Shown: positions 12,139-23,053 of the stretch, piece after piece
Numbering within the stretch: position 1 is the stretch's first letter
How the letters are laid out: each line of letters opens with the position of its first letter
Assembly: GCA_010405405.1 (NCBI GenBank)
Contig: MU004233.1
Span: 2,272,539 to 2,336,538 of the forward strand
DNA: 64,000 nt
Direction: 5' to 3'
From: Microthyrium microscopicum
Lineage: Eukaryota; Ascomycota; Dothideomycetes; Microthyriales; Microthyriaceae
The notes under the pieces: model-generated
What the model saw: only the letters and a program-made list of their open reading frames with translations
What the model was told of the DNA's origin: nothing
Database searches by the model: none
Translations under genes and position numbers: made by a program

Positions 12139-12975
12139 CTAAATCGATCTGCGTCTTTCAGGCCTTTCAGGTGCGAAATACACCATATGCTCGACTGCAA
12201 TGCCCGTTATGGTTGCCTCGTCCATCAGCGTAAATCGGTTCAACTTGACGATGTACGATATCGACGACTGGTCATAATCATCTTGCGGATCAATCTCAGC
12301 CTTCCTCATGCGAAGTAACAACTTGCCGACGGCATCGTGCGCGTGCTCAGCAACTTGCATCAGCGGTTTGAGATTAGAAGTATCTTTCAAGATCACCTCT
12401 GCCTTACCTGTGCTAAGTAGCAACTTCACAACGCTGTTGTGCCCTTTACAAGCAGCAAGCGATAGTGCCGTTTCCCCAGAGAGACTGTGAATTCACATTG
12501 ACCTCGCCTGTGCTAAGTAGCAATATAATGACCGTATCGTGCCCGTTTTGAGCGGCCTGCAATAATGGCGTGTGATCATCCTTGTTCTTTGAGTTAAGTT
12601 TGACTTTCTTTGTACTGAGAAGTAGTTCAATGACGGCGTAGTGCATTTTCTTAGCTGACTAGCACATCGGTGTCTGCTCATTCAAGCCATTCTTCGTGTC
12701 GACTTCGACCTTGTTCGATGCGAGCAACAGCTGAACAGCAACTTCGTTCCCCTTCTCGGCAAGATAAGATAACGGTGTCCGATCAACAATGTTCTTCATA
12801 TCGACTTGGTTGTCGCCTAATATAAGTAACCGATCCACTAATGTGCTGTTCCCATTCTCAGCAGCCCACATTAGAGGTTGCACAGTACACTGAGACTCCA
12901 GGGAGTGTACATGATCTTCCCCAACTTGGCCTCGAAATATCATTGCCGCCCTCTTTTCAAGTTCGTGGGCCTACT
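12139..12975 (-). pseudogene. ankyrin-repeat protein remnant
   Basis: Read on the minus strand, the segment encodes about six ankyrin repeats (PLMWAAENGNSTLVDRLL, TPLSYLAEKGNEVAVQLLL, TPLLQAAQNGHDTVIILLL, and so on). It resembles the C-terminal repeats of fungal NACHT-ankyrin or similar proteins. Two lesions break it. At 12659-12661 an in-frame TAG falls where the repeat consensus TPLxWAA has Trp. Near 12480-12492 the frame shifts by one base between consecutive repeats. Upstream of residue AHELEKRAAM (about 12975) another in-frame stop follows and no NACHT or other domain is visible, so the 5' part is missing or degraded. The stop is a TGG to TAG change, i.e. CpA to TpA on the plus strand, compatible with RIP. 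Confidence 0.8.
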
Positions 12976-13264
12976 TAAGGAATAACGCGTCCCCTGATAT
13001 AAGTGCGCATCCAAATCTCGACAGCCTTTGTCCATATCAGGCTATCAGCCTCTGACTCCGTTTTTGCGTAATGCTACTAAACACTATTCGCTGGCAGCAT
13101 AGCTTGGGACGGACTGGAATCGTCGTTCTAGAGCGATGCATTTCAGTTCCAAACAAGAAGGAATCTTCGAGTATATTGGGCTTGCAGTATTCTTTGCGGC
13201 AGCTCATCATATGTAACCCCCAGTCAGCAGGCTTGCTGAACTGATAGCTGCGATCAAAATGATC
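12976..13264. other. short spacer, nothing recognised
   Basis: Presumably degraded upstream part of the ankyrin gene. No repeat or domain identified. Confidence 0.4.
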
Positions 13265-13504
13265 TCAAAGTAATATTTTTGTGCTCTGTCTATTGTAGGC
13301 TTTGTGGTTCCAAGCAAAATCACAAACAAGGTCTGAATTCTGTATGAGTATGGCAGAGTTCGGCATTATCCATTGAGTCTTTGTTTGGTTCGCAGCATGA
13401 TATAGCGGCATAACTCGTACAGTTTGTCCTCCGCCGGCGACGTTGGTGTCTACAGCTGCCGCTTTACCGATCACCAGACCCCACATATAATAATGCAACG
13501 CCAT
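13265..13504 (-). CDS. ORF of 79 aa, possible lectin-like fragment
   Basis: The ORF contains GKAAAVDTNVAGGGQTVRV, then NQTKTQW and PNSAILIQNSDLVCDF. This faintly recalls a single ricin-B (beta-trefoil) repeat with a Q-x-W-like end. The match is weak. No signal peptide, no neighbouring exon and no second repeat were found. It could be a gene relic next to the ankyrin pseudogene or a chance ORF. Confidence 0.25.
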   Translation of the reverse strand: MALHYYMWGLVIGKAAAVDTNVAGGGQTVRVMPLYHAANQTKTQWIMPNSAILIQNSDLVCDFAWNHKAYNRQSTKILL

Positions 13505-13820
13505 TTCTCATAGCTTACTGATTGTCTCTGATATACTGAAGCACAAAACCGTCACGATAGCTCAAAAAAGTTCAGGCGTCCCTATGAAAATCTTGGGCAA
13601 TGAGTATCGATGCTTCGCTACTGCGAGCAGAGCGTTCGCCATGCTCAGAATCAGTAGTGTTAGCCTGGATGCTTAAACTGATGTTCATTCATGGAGCCGT
13701 CTCAAAGTCAAGTAATAGCACTCCGCTACTTCTTTATAACAGTATCAACACAAAGGTTTTCCACAAACACGGTACAAACAATCTGTCAAACCACATCAAC
13801 CAGCAAACAAAACCATTACA
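13505..13820. other. spacer, nothing recognised
   Basis: Short ORFs only. It probably holds the promoter of the gene reading right from about 13821-14029. Confidence 0.4.
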
Positions 13821-13985
13821 ATGTTAAGGTCGATTTGTGTTGGTCCATGATGTCTATAAATCCTTCTTCGACTTTCTCTTAGACTTCCACCGTCACCCCC
13901 TCTATGCTCAGACACTTCAATAACTTGAGTCACAAGAAGCGTAAACAATTCAATGGCTAGAACCAAAAACAACAAGAATCGGTAG

Positions 13986-15477
13986 GACTCGAAAACTATC
14001 CGGTCCACGTCGACGGAGCTCTAATGATGTGTTTAGAAAAGCGATTGAGCGACCTAGGAGAAATACTCGTGCGCCCCAACGCTTTGACGATGAAGTCTTT
14101 GGCACACCTGACAAAGCTAATGTGAAGCCGGAGCCACCCCTGGATGATGAAGCAGTCGACCGGACTTACGAAGAGAACACCAGCCAGGACCCTAACGAGG
14201 CTCTGGTCGATGAGGGTGTTGGTTCACCCGATGCAGATACTGCGAACCCAGAGTCACAATCTGTCGTTCAAGATGTCGAGCAGGCTGATACGGCAGACAT
14301 GGATTTGGAAAAGCCTGGTGAAGGTGTTGTCGATGAAGATTCTGCACCGCCTGATACTGATAATGCGAATGCGGAGGAGCGTGCTCAGACAAGTACGGGA
14401 CAGCCTCCGGTACCTCCAAGCAAATCTCCTCCAGAATCGACACAACTGCCCATAGCTGCTACTGCTGCTGCCGCTTTGAGTGTTCTAGGCTCTCCTGCTA
14501 CTACTCAAGCTCCTCGGGGCAGCATGGGCCCACCTCCACCACCAGTTGCTACAGACTCTCCCAGTTCCACGCCTGCAGGAACTTCAAGCTCTGGACCAAG
14601 AGCTTCCAATACCACCAATACCACTTCCCTGGTCAGGGGAGTCAACGCGCCCCCCAGCAAGATATACCTTCCTAAATCTTATTCTACTCCCGAACCGCTC
14701 ATGCACTGGGTGCCAGTCAGTTATAGCGAGTTCGAAGTTATGAAAGCGAAAAGATACATCCTACCAATCACTTTGTCTGGGCCTACAGGCACTACACCGT
14801 GGGCTCAGACACCGGGTCGCACTGCTGAAAAGACCGTGTACTGGGTATGGATGACTGGTGCATTTCGTAATCTTCTCGCCGCGGAGGCTGGCATTCCGTT
14901 TGCCTTAGGTGAGCCAACTTCGTATACAGCGCCAACAATCGGCTATCCAAATTTGACGGGTAGGAGCCTAGCTACGTCACCGCCAGGTTGGGTTCAGCCA
15001 GGGGGTCCTCCACCGGTTGATGCGCAAGATTATGTTGGCTTGGAAGCGTGGCGACAGTCTGGAGGCCGTATTGAAGTTGAAGCTCCTGCCGGGCGGAATG
15101 AAACATTGAGAGGTAACCCAACGGTGATCGAAGGAGTGACTGGCGGGTATTGGCGAAGGCACCGATTTACTACGGCTGGTCCTGAGCTGATTGATCATGC
15201 TTTGAATGGAGCGAATGCTTCGACAACAACGCTTACTACAGATTCCATGGTAGTATCTGGTGTTACACACGGGAATGTTACCTCGTCTGCAACTCCTCTT
15301 GGACCTTCGTCTGGAACAGCTGCTGTAGCTCAGACTGCATCATCTGCTGGGCCTTCCTCCATAGCACCTGTAGGCACTTCGTCTACTGGTGCTGACAGAC
15401 CCTCATATTCAACTGTAGCTCGATCAGAGACTGCAGTACCCAGTGCAGCTCCGTCCTCGGCGTCCGGAGCTGCTTAA
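13986..15477 (+). CDS. Pro/Thr/Ala-rich protein, start unresolved
   Basis: A long open frame ends at 15477, and its coding character begins by about 13986 (TRKLSGPRRRSSNDVFRKAIERPRR). An acidic, low-complexity N-terminal third (DEAVDRTYEENTSQDP) is followed by Pro/Ser/Thr/Ala-rich linkers. Then comes a compact central region from about 14670 with many aromatic residues (LMHWVPVSYSEFEVM, VYWVWMTGAFRNLLAAEAG, GYWRRHRFTTAGPELIDHAL), and a Ser/Thr/Ala-rich tail. No in-frame ATG lies near the N-terminus. Options are a tiny first exon at 13821-13828 spliced to 13986, or the ATG at 13953, which is off by one frame. The central domain is not one I recognise. Function unknown. Confidence 0.55.
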
Positions 15478-16015
15478 GCTGATGCAGGAACATTGTCGTA
15501 ACCCGCCGTTGCAAGTGTTGCTCAGATTATGCAGCCATAATTGTTCACCTTCACATTAGGTAGTGATGCAGCAAGATGATCAGCTCGTTGCTTAATCGAG
15601 TTGAGTAGTTCGAGATAGAATTCTGCTTGCAGGAAACAAGTTAGAAATGCATGAAATTTGACAAAATGTGTCTGTAGCATTGTCGTGTCATGTTGCAGGG
15701 GTCCAGTCCTCAATTTGAGGCTTCACGATAACAAAATCTTGTCAGACATGTGAAATGATCGAATTGTTTTCCAGATATCAATGGCTCTTACATACGCCAA
15801 TACTTTACCGATCCATGGGGAGAAGTCGGGAGGTGGCGAGTGCATCACTGCGCCACAGTTGGGCACATTGGAAAAATCCGCGCTCAGAATTCGTGGTTCT
15901 TCTTTACATGGATACCAAAAAATATTGACTTGATTGATCTTACAGAAATGCGTGTCTAAGCGATGAAAGACACTGTGATTCCGTGTATCGCGAAAACTGG
16001 AGTCTTGAATTCTCT
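15478..16015. other. convergent 3' spacer
   Basis: Lies between the 3' ends of the convergent genes ending at 15477 and 16016. No gene or repeat recognised. Confidence 0.5.
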
Positions 16016-16656
16016 CTATATAGAAAAGAAGAACACAGACACACCAGCAAGCAGCATTACTAGGATATTGGACTTGACAAAAGCGTGGTCTGCGACACTT
16101 ACTATGAAGAATTAGACAGATTACGAGCCGAGAGACTACCGAGATCGAACTCACCTTTGCTAGTCGGGGTTGGATACACATATGGTGTCGTACTCGCCGG
16201 TACCTGAGCCAGCACTCCATCTGCATCTGCTGTCATGAAAGCAAGAGCACTTTGTCCATTACCAAGCCACCCTTGGTCCCTAGTAGTATTCAGGCTGAAT
16301 GTGGACCCATTTAATGTATAAGTCCAGGTAATAGAACACCAAGACAGTTCCGATCTATCTAGAGAAATACAGCTAGAGTTTTGTCTTTCATCTGGCCCAA
16401 ATTGGTTGAGGTAAGAGTAGTAGGAAGGAGCATCAGTGACGGTTATATTCTGTTGCTGATAGGCTGTTACTGTGTATATTGTTGTTGAGTTGATGACCGT
16501 GGCATTCATTAGAGTTATGCTTGTCCATGGAGCTCTAGGTGGAAATCTGTATGTGAGGGGCGAAGGCGTTATGGTGGTCGTAGGATTTGGAGGACTTTGT
16601 CCCATCACATGCAGGGCCAGCGGCGCCCAGAAAAGAGTGTAGAAAGTATTTTTCAT
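16016..16656 (-). CDS. secreted protein with C-terminal hydrophobic tail (about 191 aa)
   Basis: Two exons, 16155-16656 and 16016-16089, separated by an intron with a GTGAGT donor. A nearby acceptor (CATAG) four codons earlier is also in frame. The N-terminus is a clear signal peptide (MKNTFYTLFWAPLALHVMG, cleavage about residue 19). The mature part is rich in Asn, Ser and Thr with several N-glycosylation sequons (NAT, NST, NIT, NSS, NGS, NTT) and two or three Cys. Exon 2 encodes a terminal hydrophobic stretch (SNILVMLLAGVSVFFFSI), so the product is probably surface-anchored through a membrane helix or GPI signal. Without splicing it would stop before this tail. No enzymatic domain recognised; likely a cell-surface protein of the fungus. 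Confidence 0.65.
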
Positions 16657-17411
16657 CTTGCGTGTTCTTTGGCATCAAATAGCAGCATTGTTGAAGTGTT
16701 CACTTTTCAGGTGGATCTATATATTATCCGCGATCTTACCATGGGAGGCTAAGGCTTGTGTTCTTATGTTGTACCGCACAGTAGACTGAAGTTCTAGGAT
16801 GACCGCGTGTATGACCATGAACCTTACAGAGCTTGTGCAAGTTTGGAAGGTAGAATACTTGTTGGATTCCAGAGTTGAATCCTTCGACCGGGTATGGCAG
16901 CTAGGATGGTGAATCCGACAGGACAGGTTCAGCGCCACACTATATGATTTGCATATATTTTGATCCTACAACAACTCTTTATATTCCAATAGCCGAGTTA
17001 TAGATTTGATTCTACCAGTCATGGAACAACGGGAATCACGTTGTTGAGATGTATTCAATCTGCGATTTGATTATTTGGGTGCCAGAGGGACAGGTTCGAG
17101 GCTTTGTTGACTCATGAGTCTCTGTGGAATATCGACTTCGAAACGACCACAGAGATCGTGTTGCTAAACTACAAAGGCTGGCACTTGTAAGCACAGGGTT
17201 GAAAGCAAGTGTATCTTGAGAAATGCAATTTATCTGCTCTAATTGTACCAGACACAACGTCCTCTGTGTTAAAAAGAAATCATAGAATTTCTCGCAAGGC
17301 CGAATGAAATGAAAAAGGAGTAACTAAGGTGCTCAAGGTCAACCTGATCTGTATATGATTCCAACAAACTATAGGCTATAGTACAATGAAAATTGACGGG
17401 TTTTCTAGTCC
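16657..17411. other. intergenic, nothing recognised
   Basis: Promoter side of the minus-strand secreted-protein gene and 3' flank of the large SGNH gene. Short ORFs only. Confidence 0.55.
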
Positions 17412-20400
17412 TCACGCATTGATTGTGTTGAGCCTAGTGGCATTGGCCCACAGCAAATCTCCTGCGGTGGAGTTTGAGCTTGATGGCACAAACAGACCAT
17501 TGCAATGTTCACCATTCTTAGTTGGCTGACAGCATTTACGATCGCAGGTACATGTCAACTTCTTTAACTGGGGAATTGCATCCATGATAGTTCTTCCATC
17601 GACGTCTTTGGCGTTCATGCATTTGCAAAACCTATGGATGGACACGTATTAACTTTGCATGCCTCGTACGACTCAAGGGTAACCAAAGAACAAACTTACA
17701 TGTTGGCGGCAGTATTCGGTGCAGCCACAGTTGACATGAATGCATCCAGAGTTAGGTCTCCAAAGTTATTGTTGCATACTGGTATATTAAACAAGCCAGG
17801 ATTCGTAAATATCTTGTGCTGGTTGCTGGTACCAAGTAAAGATTGCTTCGATGTAAGATCAGTCGTATAGCTGTCACCGCCGGCAGAGTTGCTAGCTACA
17901 CTGCCTATAATCATATCCGTGGCAGTGAAAGCAAATGTACCACCGTAAAGTTTCTGGTTGAGGTATGAGCAATCAGGAGCAAGCGAGGTACTAAATACTA
18001 GTAGTGTAAGAGGAGGAGAGAGAGGGTGTACTCACATCTCTACCAGGAGACTCGAGATTGTAGCCGATGGATTTGCTTAAAGCATTTGGTCTGGAACTTT
18101 ACCGCAGATGTGTCATTAGCATGCCTTCTGGTCACTTGAAAGTCTCTGCAGGCTTACTTTTGTACGTAACATCCACTACTACTATCTTTGTCATACCATG
18201 TTAGGTTTTTGTTAATCCCATAACCTTTTTTGAAAGAGTAAGTATCAACTAGAACCCGCAAATTAGTTGTCAAAAAAGGAAATATCAAAGTCGTTGGGGA
18301 CACAAACAAGTATTTTGTGACATTCGATAACATCCAATCCAGGTATTTTGCTGCTTCCACAATTGGTTGATAATAGAAGCAACCATAACATTATAGAAGA
18401 GGTCGTTGACATCCTTTTGTTGTTAGTAGTGCTCTATCCTGTCAATGAAAGGTCTTTTACTGTTTGCGGCAGTTTTATTCCCTCAATTTGACTCGTTGCT
18501 AGTATTGCTTGGTAATTGGCAAAATCCCCATTTGCAAATAGATCGAGCATTTGATCCTGACCATTACCTTTGTTTCCAGGTAAGAGCTTCTTAGGCTGCT
18601 CAACAAACGACGTAAAATTTGTACTCAAAGCTTTCTGCATTGTGGTTGCCCAGTCTGTAGCAATTATGGAAACCCGCCTTGTCAGTAAAAGAATCCACAT
18701 AACAAGTGAAATGAGCTCGAAAGAAGGAAGTCTTCGGGGCAACCTACAGTTCTAGCCAGTTCTGAATTTTCAACTCTGGCTCGCCCTCTTGAAAGGACCC
18801 TATGATCCCCGAAATGATAAAGGCAACAACATTTGCTGCTGCCTCTGCCACTACGTTACCACTGATGATTGCAGCTGTGGTGAGACCCCCGGCAATAGCG
18901 TTCAGAGTTTCTATTTTGTCCAAATCTTGATGTCCACTGGGAAAAAAGGTGTCTTGTATTTGTCCTTTGTGAGCATTTAGTAGAATAGGAGCCTGTCCAA
19001 TTGCGTTATATGCAGAGTGGATGACCTGTTCTCATTCAGTGCTAATCAGCAAGCTTGAAGAAGTTAACCCACAGCGTTGTAATTGGCAATTGATAGCTGA
19101 ACGTAGTATTTCCATCCCAGCTCATCATTGGCAGTGTTGTCAGACCTTAGTACATTGATACAATCCGGTCTTGGACACGGCTAATCGTTGTCGAGCTTAC
19201 CACATACTGTGAATGACTCGCCATTACCAATGGGAAAAGAAAAGTCGCCTATGAAATCGTTGCCAGTATAGCTATTGAGGTATTGTCGTAATTGTCTGTC
19301 GACCTCTAATGCTTGGTACATTTCTGCATCAGGCTGAGTAGCATCTATAGGAAGCTTAGAAAACGGCAATATCACCGCAGAGGATATGTATACTTTTCTC
19401 TAACACAGAACATTGACTCTCAGGCCCAACCGGATAAGCTCCGCCTTTGTTAGGCTGAGGAGTAGGACCGGCATCTGGTTGGGTGTTTATTGGAGTTGGG
19501 ACCACTGTGTTGGTAGGATTCCACGAATAACTTGTAGATGTGACCGTCGCAATGGCTCCGTCGGTTGAAAAGCAGCCGGCTCCACCAACTGGACCGCCCA
19601 CTGGGGCAGCTGATGGGGATGGTGCAATGACACATCTAGAGTGTCCAGAAGCCTGCAACTCGTTAGATTGTATCCAAAGCATGAGGGTCGGTATTTCGGT
19701 TGTGTCAGGTGATGGAAATTTATGTGGCAATATAGTATCTTTCAAGATGTTTCATCAGTCGACGCAGGTCAAAGACAAAAGCATACTGCCTTTTCAAGAA
19801 ACAGGACATAAATATTAACTGACCTGGTCTCCGTTATACCCTGTAACACAAAACATCTAATATAAAAACTGCCATTAGCGATATCAACAGCGTGTAAGTT
19901 TTGCATTGCTTACAAAGTTCCACACTCCCGGAAACAAGAAGTAAACCTCGGCGGAGGTTGCTGTTGAATAGCCATAGTTACCGGTGTAAGCCAAGACATC
20001 ACTGGCGTTGTTGACACTGCGTTGCCAAATCGTATAGCCCGCAGCATCTGGCGAGCCACACCAGGTTAGAGCAACAGTCGTTGGATATAAAGCGACAGCT
20101 TGTAGATTTTCAGGTGCTGGCGGAGCACCTCGACCTACTACCACACCGTTGCCAGCACCAGGAAAGCCACCGCCATGAGAATTCCAGGCCTCTACAGCTG
20201 TGTAGTAGTGGTGTCCAGGTTTCAGTCCGGTTACTGTCAGACTTGTTCCTATCACTCCATAATCGTTCACATAACTTCCCGGAGCGGAGACATCATATAC
20301 CAAGGCACCATACTGGAATATTCCGTCAGAGTTCTGGCCTGTCGGTGGAGACCAGGAAAACTTGATGCCATCAGCTGTTGGACTTGTGACTACATTTCCT

Positions 20401-21686
20401 GGCGGAGGGGGTGTTTTAGACTTTGCTGTAGCCGTAACAACACCTGTCCAAGCCTATATTAATTAGCTGAACGATCTTCGTGTTGACCTAGAAGTAGAAT
20501 GCAAGACTGAACTTACCGAAATACAGGAAGGGCCATTGTTAGTGCGCACTTGATACTGCCACTCCCAGCCATCCTCAGTCCATGTTGTATCCCACCGGTT
20601 GGTACCCAAAGTTAGTGTCTGAGATGTTCCTGCTTTGACATTGGTCGATATTATATCATAGCCAAAGGCACCAAAAACGGAGTCCCAGGTGATTGTAACC
20701 CCATCGTCAGATCCTGTTGCAACAAGATTGGAAGGCGTAGGGCAAGCTTTTATCTGTATGTCTGTTTGAATCTGAAGCGAGCTTTTCCCAATGCCGAGAC
20801 CATTGACCAGAGCTTGCGCAAAAGCCGAAGCTATTTGGTATTCTCCAAATGAGTTTGGGTGGAGTCCATCATGACCGGCAGGACACCCGTTCGGGCTGCA
20901 GGCATAATTGCCGGCAAAATCGACGAGGACAATTGGACTAGACGGCGTACTCCAAGTTGGGATAGCTTTCGCTAGGAGGGTGTTGTAGAGTGTCGTTGCC
21001 GGAGGCAGATCGTCCCTTCCCATGATGAAGGTTCGCTGTGGAACATTGGCAATCGCAATTTTGAGGTTGGCACGCCCAGCTCTTGCATTGTTTACCAGAT
21101 TCTGCATGCAATTGAGTGTTCCTTGGGAGTCACTGACGAAAAATCCAATATCATTGAATCCCAGTTCGATAAGCAGTAGATCGGGATTGTATTGAGAGAC
21201 AATACTGATCGAGTAAGTCTCAGCTCCAATGGAAAACATTGAAAGCTTACCTTTGGATTTGGGAAACGTCTTGGGCGCATTGTCGTCCCCATACAGCAAA
21301 GTGATTGCTGTTGAATGCACCACCAGCATATGTTCCGTCGACCGAAATGGGGGAGTCAGACCCGACACCCCCAACAATAGGTGGCGGAGAGGGTGCTACA
21401 GGTGGGTTTGCTTTGTGAGTACCGGTATATGGACCGACAAAGTTGAAGCCAAGGCCTTTCAGTACCGTTAGCCAAAAGCACAGAAATATTGAAAAGTACA
21501 ATCACCTTCATCCTGTGCCCATTGATAGAGTCTATATCGCCAGGTCCAATCGCCTTCCCATCCTTATGAAATAGATTCACCCACAACTAGAACGTTGAGT
21601 CCCGCTTGTTGTCCAGCCTCGACTTTTGATAGCAACGCACATACGATACTCAGAACCAGGCAGTAGCCTGTTGTAGTCAACCGCAT
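17412..21686 (-). CDS. secreted SGNH hydrolase with fibronectin-III modules and a long unknown C-terminus; premature stop
   Basis: About 15 exons on the minus strand. Best-supported: 21506-21686, 21251-21455, 20517-21204, 19914-20453, 19824-19856, 19407-19652, 19201-19354, 19069-19145, 18748-19025, 18461-18677, 18332-18413, 18158-18248, 18036-18090, ~17953-17700, 17412-17631. Order: signal peptide (MRLTTTGYCLVLSIVCALLS), SGNH esterase-type domain with block I VLVVGESIS, EGDWTWRYRLYQW, FVGPYTGT, block III GFNDIG and block V DGLHPN, then three Fn3-like modules (from CPTPSNLVATG, PPPPGNVVTSP, APPAPENLQAV), a Pro-rich linker, a ~450-aa region I do not recognise (GGLTTAAIISGNVVAEAAANVV hydrophobic stretch), and a Cys-rich end (CKC, CTCDRKCC). 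An in-frame TAA at 21564-21566 (codon 41) ends translation inside block I, where relatives have Gln or His. Everything downstream stays open, so the gene is either recently disabled, a polymorphic null allele, or a sequencing error. The last five joins are less certain than the first six. Confidence 0.7.
21564..21566 (-). other. in-frame TAA in the SGNH catalytic block
   Basis: The minus-strand codons read GAA TCT ATT TCA TAA GGA TGG, i.e. ESIS-stop-GW, followed in the same frame by EGDWTWRYRLYQW. A CAA to TAA change (CpA to TpA on the coding strand) would create it. No splice choice removes it without also deleting the nucleophile-bearing block. Confidence 0.8.
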
Positions 21687-23053
21687 ATTCAGAACGCAAT
21701 TCTTGAGCAATCTGGTCTGGCTTATAAAGGTTGATATTATACGCGATTGAAAAGGCAATGTGAACCTATCACAGAGACAATTCACAGTACTACTGTGTAC
21801 TTATAGTACATGTCCTCATGATTCCTTCGTACTTACCTGGAGCCAGACTCGTCATCTATCAATATATTATGAGAACGCGGTACTACTCTACAATCTTGGA
21901 ACCTAGAACTTGGAAAATTTGACATAGCCTGACTTATTGTTGGGATTTTGGGAGGATTTGATGCAAAATTTGTAGGAGTACAACATAACCTTGTGTCGCG
22001 AAAAACCATGAGAATTGCGGCGAGGTAGCGCAAAGAGTTACTGGGGTCTCATAACATCAATTCCAACTGAATGTCACAGTTCCAATTCAAGGGTGTAGTT
22101 AGCTTCGAAAGGAGCTATAAGATTACTCTGCCTCGCCGCAATACAGTTCAGTGCGGTAGGTCCTTTCATTTTCCAGGCTGAGATGGCGTATCGCCAGAAT
22201 ACTCTAAACGTAAACCTCAGTATCTGCAACGTGGAAAAATCTGGTACTGATCGTATCGAAATCGACTCTACGATTACTATTGTCTTCATTCTTTTCTTCC
22301 ATCCTATGGAGCTGATCGAGTTCCTAACGTATAGATGAAAGATCGAGTCTCAATGCAGAATTAGAGACTATACTGTGCCGCTTTGTTCTGATCAGAGTTC
22401 TGGCAGTTGGATCCCTTCATTGTTAAATCCTTATCCAAATTTGACCATCCAGGCGCAGCTCTTGCACAACTACACCTGGGCCTTCATAGTTAGGATCCAG
22501 TCATGACTGCAATGGATGATTCCAGTCAAGGAAGCATTGCACTGAGCATGAAGGATCCAGAAACCGGACATGGGTGTATCGGTGCCTGGGGACGGCAACA
22601 GCGGTAGGGCTCCAGGATCAGCTGGTGATCATCCGCATTACCTGGGTTGAATGGCAGTATATGCTATGAGTCTGATGCGGTGAAAGGTAAGCTGGCCTAG
22701 TAGACGATCAAGCCGGGCTGCTTTTCGAAGTTGATGCGACTGCTCGTTCGCTATAAGGCTGATGACAAGGCTGAGCTAGGGGCTTCCGATGTAGGTGGGG
22801 TGCCGTCGCACTTGCCCCTCTTACTAGAGTACATCATACCCAATATTTGTAAACACTGCCCGTTCACATCTAGGACTCGATTCAAATTCTGCTTGGATCT
22901 CACATACTGCCTTTCTCAACCCAGCCGTACACGCGGATCGCGCGCGACCTCATTCCTTGGTCTCTGCGCTCGAGGACCTTAACCTGTTCTTGGCTTTTGC
23001 CTCATTCTCCCCATCACAGCCTCAAGCGCTCCCTTTCTACTAGCATCGTAACC
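21687..23053. other. divergent intergenic region
   Basis: Lies between the minus-strand SGNH gene and the plus-strand metalloprotease and should hold both promoters. No gene, repeat or RNA recognised. Confidence 0.6.
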
